From Lutibacter sp. (GTDB taxonomy: Bacteria; Bacteroidota; Bacteroidia; Flavobacteriales; Flavobacteriaceae): a DNA stretch of 64,000 bases. The DNA lies in NCBI RefSeq assembly GCF_016342705.1, contig NZ_JAEINV010000001.1, forward strand, positions 248,001 through 312,000, given 5' to 3'. The notes beneath the pieces were generated by a model, which worked only from the letters and a program-made list of their open reading frames with translations, did not search any database and was not told the origin of the DNA. The position numbers and the translations under genes were made by a program. Below, piece by piece: positions 9,912 to 18,434 of this stretch (within the stretch, counting starts at the first letter, position 1; each line of letters begins with the position of its first letter).

Positions 9912-10943
9912 ATGATTAATAAATTTAAAATAACAATTATTATCAGTTTTATTGTGATGTTTAATTGTACACTTGTTTCTTGTCAAGATAAAAACATTGT
10001 TGATTTAGTGAAAGTTTCAGGCCAAAAAATACTATTAAACAATAAAAATTATCAAATAAAGGGAGTTTGCTATAATCCAGTTTCAAAAGGAAGTAATGAC
10101 CGAAGCTTTGAGAATTTAACGCAAGATTTAGCTTTAATGGTTGAAGCAGGTATAAATACTATACGCGTGTATTCACCAATTGATGATATAGCTGTTTTAA
10201 ATGAAATAGACAAAGCAGGTTTAAAGTTAATAGTTGGCTTTGGATACAATCAAAATGGCAATTATGATATTCTTTCTGGATCATTTATTAAGTATGTTAA
10301 TAAGTATAAAAACCATAATTCCATTCTTTTTTGGGAATTAGGAAACGAATACAATTATCACCCAGAATGGTTTAATAATGATATTAAAAATTGGTATTCA
10401 GCAATGAATAATGCTGCAAAATTAATTCATCAGAATGATATAAATCATCCTGTAGCAACTGCACATGGAGAACTTCCTGATTCATTAGCACTTGAATTAA
10501 GTCCTAATATTGATGTATGGGGATTAAATGTATATCGATGGGACAATCCTAAAAGTATTTTTAATCAATGGAAAAATCTAAGTAACAAACCAATGTATTT
10601 GTCTGAAGCTGGAGCAGATAGTTATATGACAATTTCAAAAGATGGTTACGAACAAGGAGTCAATGAGAAAGCACAGGCTGATGCAACAAGAAATATTTTA
10701 AGCAGTGTTTTCAAAAATCAAAACACTTGTTCAGGAGTTGCATTATTTGCTTTTAATGATGAATTATGGAAGGCTGGAAATAATGACCAATATGATGCCG
10801 GTGGCTGGGCGCCAAATAGTAGCGGGGTTCCTTATGACGGTACACCAAATGAAGAATATTGGGGAATTGTAGATATTGATAGAAATAAAAAAGAAGCTTT
10901 TTTTATTGTAAAAGAAAAATATCTTCAAGATATTGAAAAATAA
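9912..10943 (+). CDS. Clan GH-A glycoside hydrolase lipoprotein (family uncertain)
   Basis: A 343-aa lipoprotein (lipobox 'TLVSC', Cys24). The body is a compact TIM barrel without accessory domains: 'INTIRVYSPIDD' (strand 2), acid/base strand 'ILFWELGNEYNY' (Glu146), 'VWGLNVYRWD' and nucleophile strand 'PMYLSEAGADSY' (Glu232). These two glutamates place it in clan GH-A with retaining chemistry. The nucleophile context resembles GH2 and GH72-like glucanosyltransferase barrels, and it lacks the GH2 N-terminal sandwich domains. Within the beta-1,3-glucan cluster an exo-glucanase or transglycosylase role is plausible. The exact family is not recognised with certainty. Confidence 0.7.
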   Translation: MINKFKITIIISFIVMFNCTLVSCQDKNIVDLVKVSGQKILLNNKNYQIKGVCYNPVSKGSNDRSFENLTQDLALMVEAGINTIRVYSPIDDIAVLNEIDKAGLKLIVGFGYNQNGNYDILSGSFIKYVNKYKNHNSILFWELGNEYNYHPEWFNNDIKNWYSAMNNAAKLIHQNDINHPVATAHGELPDSLALELSPNIDVWGLNVYRWDNPKSIFNQWKNLSNKPMYLSEAGADSYMTISKDGYEQGVNEKAQADATRNILSSVFKNQNTCSGVALFAFNDELWKAGNNDQYDAGGWAPNSSGVPYDGTPNEEYWGIVDIDRNKKEAFFIVKEKYLQDIEK

Positions 10944-10982
10944 GGATTTTTAAATAATTATATATTTTAAATTATACAAAAC

Positions 10983-11867
10983 ATGTCAATTAGAACAGAA
11001 AAAATATTATCCTTGGCTGGTATAAACCACGATAATAAATCTAAAGAAGAGCTTCAAGAATTATTTTCAAAGGCTTTAAACAATGGAATGCACGGATTAT
11101 GTTTTAGTCCTTATGAAGAAGGTCAAAAGCCTGGTGATATTATTACAGAAGAACAAGTTAGAAGAAGAATGGAAATTATTAAGCCATATACAAAATGGGT
11201 ACGTTCTTTTTCTTGTACAGATGGTAATGAATTAATTCCAAAAATTGCACATGAGTATGGTATTAAAACAATGGTTGGTGCTTGGTTAGGAGATAATGAT
11301 GAAACTAATAAAAAAGAAATAGCCAACCTTATTAAAATTGCTAAAGAAGGCCATGTAGATATTGCTGCAGTGGGTAATGAAGTAATGTATAGAGGTGATT
11401 TAACAGAAGAAGAATTGTTGACTTTTTTAAATGAAGTTAAAAAAGAGATTCCAAATATTCCTGTGGGATATGTTGATGCTTATTATGAGTTTGAGAAACG
11501 TCCAAAAATTACAGAAGCTTGCGATATAATTCTTGCCAATTGCTACCCGTATTGGGAAGGTTGTAGGTTAGAGTATTCCTTATTATATATGAAAGATATG
11601 TACAGAAGAGCCTTACAAGCTGGAAAAGGGAAACAGGTAATTATTTCTGAAACTGGATGGACTAATAAAGGGCAGGTTTTTTATGGAGCAGTTCCATCAT
11701 TTGAAAATGCTATGAAATATTTTATAAATGCACAACAATGGTCAGAAGCAGAAGATATTAAATTATTCTATTTCTCGTCATTTGATGAATCATGGAAAAC
11801 AGGAGCTGAAGGTGATGTTGGTGCTTATTGGGGAATTTGGGATAAAGATGAAAAACTTAAATATTAA
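10983..11867 (+). CDS. Cytosolic GH17 family enzyme (short form)
   Basis: A 294-aa protein with no signal peptide or lipobox ('MSIRTEKILSLAG'), so cytosolic. The GH17 signatures are complete: 'AAVGNEVMYR' (acid/base Glu133), 'IISETGWTN' (nucleophile Glu223) and 'LFYFSSFDESWK' near the C-terminus. It is a single minimal barrel. It is followed after 37 bp by another unexported GH17 gene. Two cytosolic GH17 enzymes with a cytosolic GH149 phosphorylase imply that sizeable beta-1,3-gluco-oligosaccharides enter the cell. Hydrolysis is the default call; transglycosylation is also known in the family. Confidence 0.85.
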   Translation: MSIRTEKILSLAGINHDNKSKEELQELFSKALNNGMHGLCFSPYEEGQKPGDIITEEQVRRRMEIIKPYTKWVRSFSCTDGNELIPKIAHEYGIKTMVGAWLGDNDETNKKEIANLIKIAKEGHVDIAAVGNEVMYRGDLTEEELLTFLNEVKKEIPNIPVGYVDAYYEFEKRPKITEACDIILANCYPYWEGCRLEYSLLYMKDMYRRALQAGKGKQVIISETGWTNKGQVFYGAVPSFENAMKYFINAQQWSEAEDIKLFYFSSFDESWKTGAEGDVGAYWGIWDKDEKLKY

Positions 11868-11904
11868 AACATCAATCCCAAATAATTTAAATGAATATTA
11901 ATAA

Positions 11905-12843
11905 ATGGATTACACAAAAGAATTAAACATATTAAAAGGAAAAGCAGTTTGTTATTCAGGATTCAGAAATGGTCAAAGTCCAGATTTGGGTGTTTTTCCA
12001 AGTTATGATGAGGTAAAGGAAGATTTGTACATTATAAAAGATCACTGGAATTATATAAGAATGTACGATTGTGATATGCATGCTGAAATGGTATTGCAAA
12101 TTATAAGAAAAGAAAAGCTGCCTATTAAGGTACTGTTGGGAGCCTATATTCATGCTGAAAAAAATAATTTTGGTTGTCCGTGGGGAGGTGTATATCCTGA
12201 AGAAACGCTTGAGAAGAATAAAAAAATTAACTTAATTCAAATAAAAAAGTTAATTTCTTGGGCAAATGAGTATTACGATGTAGTATTTGCATTATCAGCC
12301 GGTAATGAGGCTACAGTAGATTGGTCTGGGAATTTTGTGCCAGTGAATCAGGTTATTGAATATGTAAAAATGATAAAAGAAGGCGCACAGCAACCTGTAA
12401 CTTTTTGTGAAAATTATGCTCCTTGGGCTAATAAATTAGAACCATTGATTAAAGAACTTGATTTTATATCCATTCATACATACCCAGTTTGGGAGTATAA
12501 AAATATTCATGAGGCAATTGAATATACTAAAGAAAATTATAATTCAATTGCAAATAAATATCTAGATAAATTAGTAGTGATTACTGAGGCTGGTTGGGCA
12601 ACAAACTCAAATGGAAGAGGTATTAACCCTAGTAATGTAAGTGAAGAACACCAAGAAATTTATTACAAAGATTTGGTAAATTGGAGTGATGAAGCAGGAG
12701 TTCTAACTTTTGTATTTGAAGCTTTTGATGAACCTTGGAAAGGCTCAGATGAGCCACTTGAACCAGAAAAACATTGGGGATTATTTACAGTAAATCGTAC
12801 TCCAAAATTAGCTATGAAAGAGCATTTTTCAGAATTAAAATAA
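11905..12843 (+). CDS. Cytosolic GH17 family enzyme (second copy)
   Basis: A 312-aa protein without an export signal. GH17 motifs: 'LSAGNEATVDW' (acid/base Glu135), 'ISIHTYPVWEYKN', 'VVITEAGWAT' (nucleophile Glu228) and 'FVFEAFDEPWKG'. It is clearly divergent from the preceding 294-aa GH17 and closer in its C-terminal strand to the GH17 lipoprotein at 4.6 kb, so the three probably have different chain-length or branch preferences. The insertion 'NNFGCPWGGVYPEE' around residues 87-100 is specific to this copy. Role inferred: intracellular processing of beta-1,3-glucan oligosaccharides. Confidence 0.85.
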   Translation: MDYTKELNILKGKAVCYSGFRNGQSPDLGVFPSYDEVKEDLYIIKDHWNYIRMYDCDMHAEMVLQIIRKEKLPIKVLLGAYIHAEKNNFGCPWGGVYPEETLEKNKKINLIQIKKLISWANEYYDVVFALSAGNEATVDWSGNFVPVNQVIEYVKMIKEGAQQPVTFCENYAPWANKLEPLIKELDFISIHTYPVWEYKNIHEAIEYTKENYNSIANKYLDKLVVITEAGWATNSNGRGINPSNVSEEHQEIYYKDLVNWSDEAGVLTFVFEAFDEPWKGSDEPLEPEKHWGLFTVNRTPKLAMKEHFSELK

Positions 12844-12958
12844 TTCTTGTTTGGTATTTTCATTTTTAAAAGTGAAAACCTAACAATGACCTAAGATTAG
12901 AAACTGATATAAAATAAAAAGTAATGAAGTTGAAAACTATTAATTTTAAATGTTGTAA

Positions 12959-14356
12959 ATGAAAAAAATAGTTGAATTAGTTTTAATTTTTATTTTATTA
13001 ATATCGTGTAAAGAACAAAGTAAAAAGATGGAGGTGTTTAATCGTAACCTATTATCAGATAGTTCTTTAGTTTATAAATATTACAAACCTAAGTTTAGTG
13101 ATATAAAAATTTCACGGGTAAATTATAAGGAAAAGTTATATGGTTTTTGGCTAGGTCAATGTATTGCGAATTGGACAGGTTTAGTGACCGAAATGGACAA
13201 AATTGGTGATATTGGAGCTGTTAAAACGGGTAATTTTTATACTAGAAATGATTGGGGTAAACCAGATCAGCCTAGTATATGGGGAGAAGGACTTCCGAGC
13301 AATTTATCACCAGTCATTGATTTTGTATTTGCAAAAGAGGATAGTATTTGGGGTGCAGATGATGATACGGACATTGAGTTTATGTATCAACATTTATTAT
13401 ATGCCAATAAAACATCAATTTTAACTGGAGAGCAAATAAGAGATGGCTGGTTAAAATACATAAAAAAGGAAGAAGAAAATTATTTATGGGTAGCAAATCA
13501 AAAAGCGTTGGACTTGATGGTAAAAGGTTTCGTTCCTCCTGATACAAGTGATCCAAAATTCACTTCAGATAGTATATACGATAATTATTATGAAATGATT
13601 GATGCGCAGCTAACCACAGAAATATTTGGTTTTTTTGCACCTTCACGGCCTGATATAGCTTTAAAAATGGCTAAGCTACCTATTAATGCAACAGCTCGTG
13701 AAAATGCCGCTTGGGCTTCTGAATTCTATGTAACAATGTATTCTTTAGCCTCGTCAGTGGATGAAAATTCAAAAATGAAAGAGAAAATTAACTGGATGGC
13801 AAATGAGGCGCGTAAAAGATTACCAAACCATTCATATACTGCAAAAATGTTTGATTTTGTGAAAGAAAAATATGATGCTAATATACCTTGGGAGGAAACA
13901 AGGGATGGACTTTATAAAAGGTATCAATTAGAACAAGGTGATGGATATAATTTAACTTCAAAAAAAATGTATTGTAATGGTTGTTTTGCTTCAGGAATAA
14001 ATTTTGGATCAAGTATTATTAGCCTGTTGTATGGTGAAGGTGATTTTAAAGAAACAATAAAAATTGGAGTATTAACAGGTTGGGATTCAGATAATCCAAC
14101 AGCAACTTGGGGTGGATTGTTAGGGTTTATGATTGGAAAAGAAGGAATTGAAAAAGCTTTTAATAGAAAATTTTCGGATAAATTTAATATTCATAGAACT
14201 AGAAGAAATTTCCCCAATAACGGATTGTTTACTTTTAATGAAATGGCCGAAAAAGGAATTTATATTATTGATAGAGTTGTTCAAGAAGAGATGAAAGGTG
14301 GTGTAGATTTAAATAAAGGGGATTGGTACATTCCAATAAATAAGATTGAATATTAA
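12959..14356 (+). CDS. ADP-ribosylglycohydrolase (DraG/ARH)-fold lipoprotein
   Basis: A 465-aa lipoprotein (lipobox 'LLISC', Cys17). The mature part shows the dinuclear-metal motifs of the ADP-ribosylglycohydrolase fold: 'WGADDDTDIEF' (Asp134-136) in the first half and 'LTGWDSDNPTATWGGLLG' (Asp376, Asp378) in the second, with an N-terminal helix block 'YGFWLGQCIANWTG' in place of the usual GDALG segment. Classical members remove ADP-ribose from proteins in the cytosol. Here the protein is exported, anchored and embedded between GH17 and GH128 glucanase genes, so a carbohydrate-related hydrolytic role is more likely than ADP-ribose metabolism. The true substrate is unknown. Confidence 0.78.
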   Translation: MKKIVELVLIFILLISCKEQSKKMEVFNRNLLSDSSLVYKYYKPKFSDIKISRVNYKEKLYGFWLGQCIANWTGLVTEMDKIGDIGAVKTGNFYTRNDWGKPDQPSIWGEGLPSNLSPVIDFVFAKEDSIWGADDDTDIEFMYQHLLYANKTSILTGEQIRDGWLKYIKKEEENYLWVANQKALDLMVKGFVPPDTSDPKFTSDSIYDNYYEMIDAQLTTEIFGFFAPSRPDIALKMAKLPINATARENAAWASEFYVTMYSLASSVDENSKMKEKINWMANEARKRLPNHSYTAKMFDFVKEKYDANIPWEETRDGLYKRYQLEQGDGYNLTSKKMYCNGCFASGINFGSSIISLLYGEGDFKETIKIGVLTGWDSDNPTATWGGLLGFMIGKEGIEKAFNRKFSDKFNIHRTRRNFPNNGLFTFNEMAEKGIYIIDRVVQEEMKGGVDLNKGDWYIPINKIEY

Positions 14357-14378
14357 ATAAAAATAAAAACAACAAATA

Positions 14379-16304
14379 ATGAGTAATAAAAAGGTACTAT
14401 ACGCAATAGTTTTATTGTTCATATGTTCACAAAATTATGCTCAAAATAAAAGTTATAAAAGAGGTGTAGCCTATGGATATCATTCTGTAAATGATATGCA
14501 AAAAGTTTCTGAAAATATTTCTTGGTGGTACAATTGGGGAGCACAACCAGATAATGCAATTAGATCAACATATCAAAACTACAATGTAGATTTCACTCCA
14601 ATGGCTTGGAATGGGACTGGAATTTCAGCTGTGAATAATTGGGTAAATCAAGATTCTAAGGTGAAATATATTTTAGGATTTAATGAGCCAAACTTTAAAG
14701 ACCAGGCAAATATGACTCCCTCACAAGCAGCTACTGCTTGGCCTGCGTTTCAATCAATTGCTAAAAGTCATAATTTAAAAACTGTTGGACCCGCAGTGAA
14801 TTATTGTGGAAATTGTGTTTCTGAAAACGGCACAACGTATACGAATGCTTTTAAATATTTAGATGATTTTTTTGCTGCATGTACAGATTGTGAAGTGGAT
14901 TATATAGCATTGCATTGGTATGGTAGTGGAAATTCCATAGTTGGTTATATTAATGATGCCAGAAAATACAATAAACCAATTTGGGTGACAGAATTTGCAT
15001 CGTGGGATTATTCAAACCCAGTGCAAAGTGTCGAGGAACAAAAAAAATATTTGGCAGGAACTGTTAATTTTTTAGAAAGAGATCCTGATGTATATAGATA
15101 TTCATGGTTTATTGGAAGAACGAATGCTGGCGCAACCTCCTATCCATATATTGATTTGTATGGTTCCGATGGAAAATTAACTGAATTAGGAGAAATATAT
15201 ATGAAAATACCAGTGTATGATCCTAATTATAAATTTCAAATTCCAGGTAAAATTGAGGCAGAAGAATATAATTTAATGTCTGGGTTATTTGCTGAAATAA
15301 CTGAAGATACTGATGGTTTTTTAAACTTAGGATGGACAGAAAATAATGATTGGGCAACCTATAAAATAAATGTTGCAACAACAGGCACGTATACTATTTC
15401 TGCAAGAGTAGCTGGTTCAGATACTGGAGTAATTGATTTTTTAGTGGACAATCAATTGAAAGTAGCTTTAAATACTCCAAATACTGGTGGTTGGCAAAAA
15501 TGGGAAACGGTATCATCAACAATTGATTTAATAGTGGGAGAACATGTACTAAAAATGTTGGTGAAAGATGCAGGTTTTAATATTAATTGGATTTCAATCT
15601 CAAATAATAATGCACCTTCAACTAGTTTTGATATAAAAACAGTAGGTGAAACGTGTCCAAATAAAAAAAACGGACAAATTGTTGTTTCAGCCAAAGAGCA
15701 AGGTGTTTATAAAGCTAAACTAAACGGAGTAACATCAACATTTGCACTTACGAAAGTTTATAATAATTTAGCGTCAGGAAGCTATAATTTATGTGTTTCA
15801 GTTGTGGGTGAATCTTCCGAGCAATGTTATACTTTTGAAATTTTAGAAGGAAAAAATGTTTCTGGAAAAGCTTCAATAATAAATTCTAAAACTGTTGAAA
15901 TAACCTTAGATAACGGAACACCACCTTTTTCCATTTTGGTTAATAATCAGCAAGCATTTGAAACATTAGCATCACAATTTAATGTAACCATTAAGCAAGG
16001 AGATGTTGTAGAGGTTAAAACGGCCAAACCTTGTGAAGGCGTTGTGACAAAAAAAATAGATTTTTTTAATGAAATAGAAGCATACCCAAATCCTACAAGT
16101 GGAATTTTTGAAATTACCTTACCCTTAATTCAAGATGAAGTGCAAATTGCAATTTATAACATGCAATCAAGCTTAATTTCTAATCGTAATTATACTAGTA
16201 TTAATGGTAAGGTAAAAATTTCTTTAGAAGAAAACCCTTCAGGAATTTACATGGCAAAAATAGGTGAAGGAAATTCTAAAACTTTAAAGATTATTAAAAT
16301 TTAA
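14379..16304 (+). CDS. Secreted GH128 endo-beta-1,3-glucanase with CBM6 and T9SS sorting domain
   Basis: A 641-aa protein with signal peptide ('ICSQNYAQ'). Residues about 25-280 form a GH128 barrel: 'KRGVAYGYHS', 'YILGFNEPNF' (acid/base Glu103), 'IALHWYG' and 'PIWVTEFASWD' (nucleophile Glu205). GH128 enzymes are endo-beta-1,3-glucanases. Residues about 288-415 are a CBM6-like module ('GKIEAEEYN', 'NLGWTENNDWATYKINV'). The last ~75 residues ('AYPNPTSGIFEITLP' to 'KTLKIIKI') are a type A type IX secretion C-terminal domain, so it is exported to the surface or released. It is the clearest extracellular polymer-cleaving enzyme here and fixes beta-1,3-glucan as the target. Confidence 0.9.
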   Translation: MSNKKVLYAIVLLFICSQNYAQNKSYKRGVAYGYHSVNDMQKVSENISWWYNWGAQPDNAIRSTYQNYNVDFTPMAWNGTGISAVNNWVNQDSKVKYILGFNEPNFKDQANMTPSQAATAWPAFQSIAKSHNLKTVGPAVNYCGNCVSENGTTYTNAFKYLDDFFAACTDCEVDYIALHWYGSGNSIVGYINDARKYNKPIWVTEFASWDYSNPVQSVEEQKKYLAGTVNFLERDPDVYRYSWFIGRTNAGATSYPYIDLYGSDGKLTELGEIYMKIPVYDPNYKFQIPGKIEAEEYNLMSGLFAEITEDTDGFLNLGWTENNDWATYKINVATTGTYTISARVAGSDTGVIDFLVDNQLKVALNTPNTGGWQKWETVSSTIDLIVGEHVLKMLVKDAGFNINWISISNNNAPSTSFDIKTVGETCPNKKNGQIVVSAKEQGVYKAKLNGVTSTFALTKVYNNLASGSYNLCVSVVGESSEQCYTFEILEGKNVSGKASIINSKTVEITLDNGTPPFSILVNNQQAFETLASQFNVTIKQGDVVEVKTAKPCEGVVTKKIDFFNEIEAYPNPTSGIFEITLPLIQDEVQIAIYNMQSSLISNRNYTSINGKVKISLEENPSGIYMAKIGEGNSKTLKIIKI

Positions 16305-16315
16305 ATAAATAAAAA

Positions 16316-17140
16316 ATGAAACGTATTATAGTAATTTTAGTAATTAGTTTATGGAATTTAACAGTTTTTAGCCAGCAAACAGCATATGAACTAGAACAAA
16401 ATATTCATTATTACAGTGATTCTATAAATCAATCAGATGCGTATATAAATGAGCGTTGTGTGTTGGATGTCTATTATCCAAAAAACAGCAAAAATTTTGC
16501 AACCATTGTTTGGATTCATGGTGGAGGTTTAACAAGTTTTCAAAAAGAAATTCCTGAAGAATTAAAAAATAAAGGAGTTGCTATTATTGGTATAAATTAT
16601 AGGTTGTATCCAAAAGTAAAAGCCCCGGCATATATTGAAGATACTGCTGCTGCAGTAGCTTGGACTTTTAAGAACATTCAAAAATATGGGGGAAATAATC
16701 AATTAATTTTTGTTTCTGGGCATTCAGCAGGGGGTTACTTGGCAAGCATGGTTGGATTGGATAAAAAATGGTTAGCTGTTCATAATATTGATGCGAATGC
16801 TATAGCAGGATTAATCCCTTTTAGTGGTCATGCAATTACACATTTTACAGTTCGCGAAGAACGTGGAATTGCAGGAACTCAGCCAATTATTGATGATTTA
16901 GCTCCGTTGTATTATGTGCGTGCAGATGCACCGCCATTACTTTTAATAACTGGAGATCGTGAGTTAGAATTGTTGGGTAGATATGAAGAAAATGCATATT
17001 TAATGCGAATGATGAAAATTGTTGGTCATACCAAAACAGTTCTTTATGAATTAGAAGGATACGGACATAATATGACGCAACCAGCATTTCCGTTGTTGTT
17101 AAATGAAGTTGAAAGAATTAGTAAAGAAAAAAATAATTAA
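16316..17140 (+). CDS. Alpha/beta-hydrolase esterase (HSL/BD-FAE-like), exported
   Basis: A 274-aa protein with a signal peptide ('LTVFSQQ'). It carries the oxyanion motif 'WIHGGGL', the nucleophile elbow 'VSGHSAGGYL' (Ser137), an acid candidate Asp214 in 'LLLITGDREL' and His251 in 'YGHNMTQ', giving a complete catalytic triad. The HGG plus GHSAGG combination is that of hormone-sensitive-lipase-like carboxylesterases often found in polysaccharide loci. Located 11 bp after the GH128 gene and 2 bp before the GH5 gene, it is surely co-transcribed. It may remove acyl or other ester groups from a decorated glucan; the substrate is not deducible. Confidence 0.82.
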   Translation: MKRIIVILVISLWNLTVFSQQTAYELEQNIHYYSDSINQSDAYINERCVLDVYYPKNSKNFATIVWIHGGGLTSFQKEIPEELKNKGVAIIGINYRLYPKVKAPAYIEDTAAAVAWTFKNIQKYGGNNQLIFVSGHSAGGYLASMVGLDKKWLAVHNIDANAIAGLIPFSGHAITHFTVREERGIAGTQPIIDDLAPLYYVRADAPPLLLITGDRELELLGRYEENAYLMRMMKIVGHTKTVLYELEGYGHNMTQPAFPLLLNEVERISKEKNN

Positions 17141-17142
17141 AA

Positions 17143-18408
17143 ATGAAACACTATTTAATAACACTTGCTGCAATCTTATTAATTACAATAAGTTATTCGT
17201 GCAAGGAAAAAACAGCTAAAACTCTTGAAGAAAAATCAACAAATACACTCAGTTTTATAAAAACCAATGGAACAAAATTAGTTGATGGTCAAGGAACTGA
17301 AATTATTTTAAAAGGAACTAATTTGGGAAACTGGTTAGTACCTGAAGGATATATGTTTAAAATGGAACAGGTAAATGCTCCTCGTAAAATAGATGAACTG
17401 TTATATGAATTAGTGGGTCCTGATAGCTTGCAAGTTTTTTGGAATGGTTTTTTAAAAAACTACATTACTCATGATGATATAAGGTATTTAAAAAGTATTG
17501 GTGTTAATCATATCCGTTTACCTTTTCATTATAAAATGTTTACAGACGATTTGTATATGGGTCAAAGAAACGCTGGTTTTAAATATGTTGATAAATTAAT
17601 AGATTGGTGCAGAGAAGAACAATTGTATGTTTTATTAGATATGCATTGTGCTCCAGGTGGACAAACTGGTGATAATATAGATGATAGTTATGGCTATCCT
17701 TATTTGTTTAAAAGTAAGTCATCACAAGATTTAATGACTAAGATTTGGGTAGATATAGCAAAAAAATACAAAGATGAACCCGTAATAATTGGCTACGATA
17801 TAGTAAACGAGCCTATTGCACATTATTTTAATGATGAATTAGATCAGTTGAATCATCAATTATATTTGTTGTACAACCGTATTATTAAAGAAGTTCGTGA
17901 GGTTGATAAAGAACATATGATTTTTTTAAACGGCTCCAATTGGAGTGGCAATTTTGATGTTTTTGAAGAACTAGTTGATGATAATGTAGTGTACGAATTT
18001 CATAAATATTGGTTTGATGTAAATCAGGAAGCTATACAATCGTATATAGATTTCAGTGAAAAACATAAAGTCCCAATTTACATTGGTGAAACTGGTGAAA
18101 ATACTGATGAATGGGTAAATGATTTTAGAATATTGTTAGATAAAAACGCCGTTAATTGGTGTTTTTGGCCTTATAAAAAAATGAATAATCCACGTGGAAT
18201 TATGAACTTTAATGAGCCAGAGGACTATCATTTAATTACTGAATATGCTAAAAGTGATCGTTCAACTTATGCAAAAGTGAGAGAAAATAGACCAGATATT
18301 TTAAAAGTTCAAAAAGCATTAAATCAATATTTAGAAAACAGTTTGTATAAAAATAACTTTGTAAACAAAGGCTATACAAAAGCCTTAAACTTTAAAATAG
18401 AAGAATAA
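17143..18408 (+). CDS. GH5 family glucanase lipoprotein
   Basis: A 421-aa lipoprotein (lipobox 'ISYSC', Cys20). The barrel has typical GH5 features: 'LKGTNLGNWLVPEG', 'VNHIRLPFHY', 'LYVLLDMHCAPGGQ', acid/base strand 'GYDIVNEPIA' (Glu223) and nucleophile strand 'PIYIGETGEN' (Glu316). The NLGNWL...G start resembles fungal exo-beta-1,3-glucanase-type GH5 enzymes. It follows the esterase gene by 2 bp and precedes a GH3 lipoprotein gene. In this locus an exo-beta-1,3- or beta-1,6-glucanase role, for example on laminarin side branches, is a reasonable inference. The subfamily is not assigned. Confidence 0.85.
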   Translation: MKHYLITLAAILLITISYSCKEKTAKTLEEKSTNTLSFIKTNGTKLVDGQGTEIILKGTNLGNWLVPEGYMFKMEQVNAPRKIDELLYELVGPDSLQVFWNGFLKNYITHDDIRYLKSIGVNHIRLPFHYKMFTDDLYMGQRNAGFKYVDKLIDWCREEQLYVLLDMHCAPGGQTGDNIDDSYGYPYLFKSKSSQDLMTKIWVDIAKKYKDEPVIIGYDIVNEPIAHYFNDELDQLNHQLYLLYNRIIKEVREVDKEHMIFLNGSNWSGNFDVFEELVDDNVVYEFHKYWFDVNQEAIQSYIDFSEKHKVPIYIGETGENTDEWVNDFRILLDKNAVNWCFWPYKKMNNPRGIMNFNEPEDYHLITEYAKSDRSTYAKVRENRPDILKVQKALNQYLENSLYKNNFVNKGYTKALNFKIEE

Positions 18409-18434
18409 TAGATAAAAAATATAATCAACTAAAA

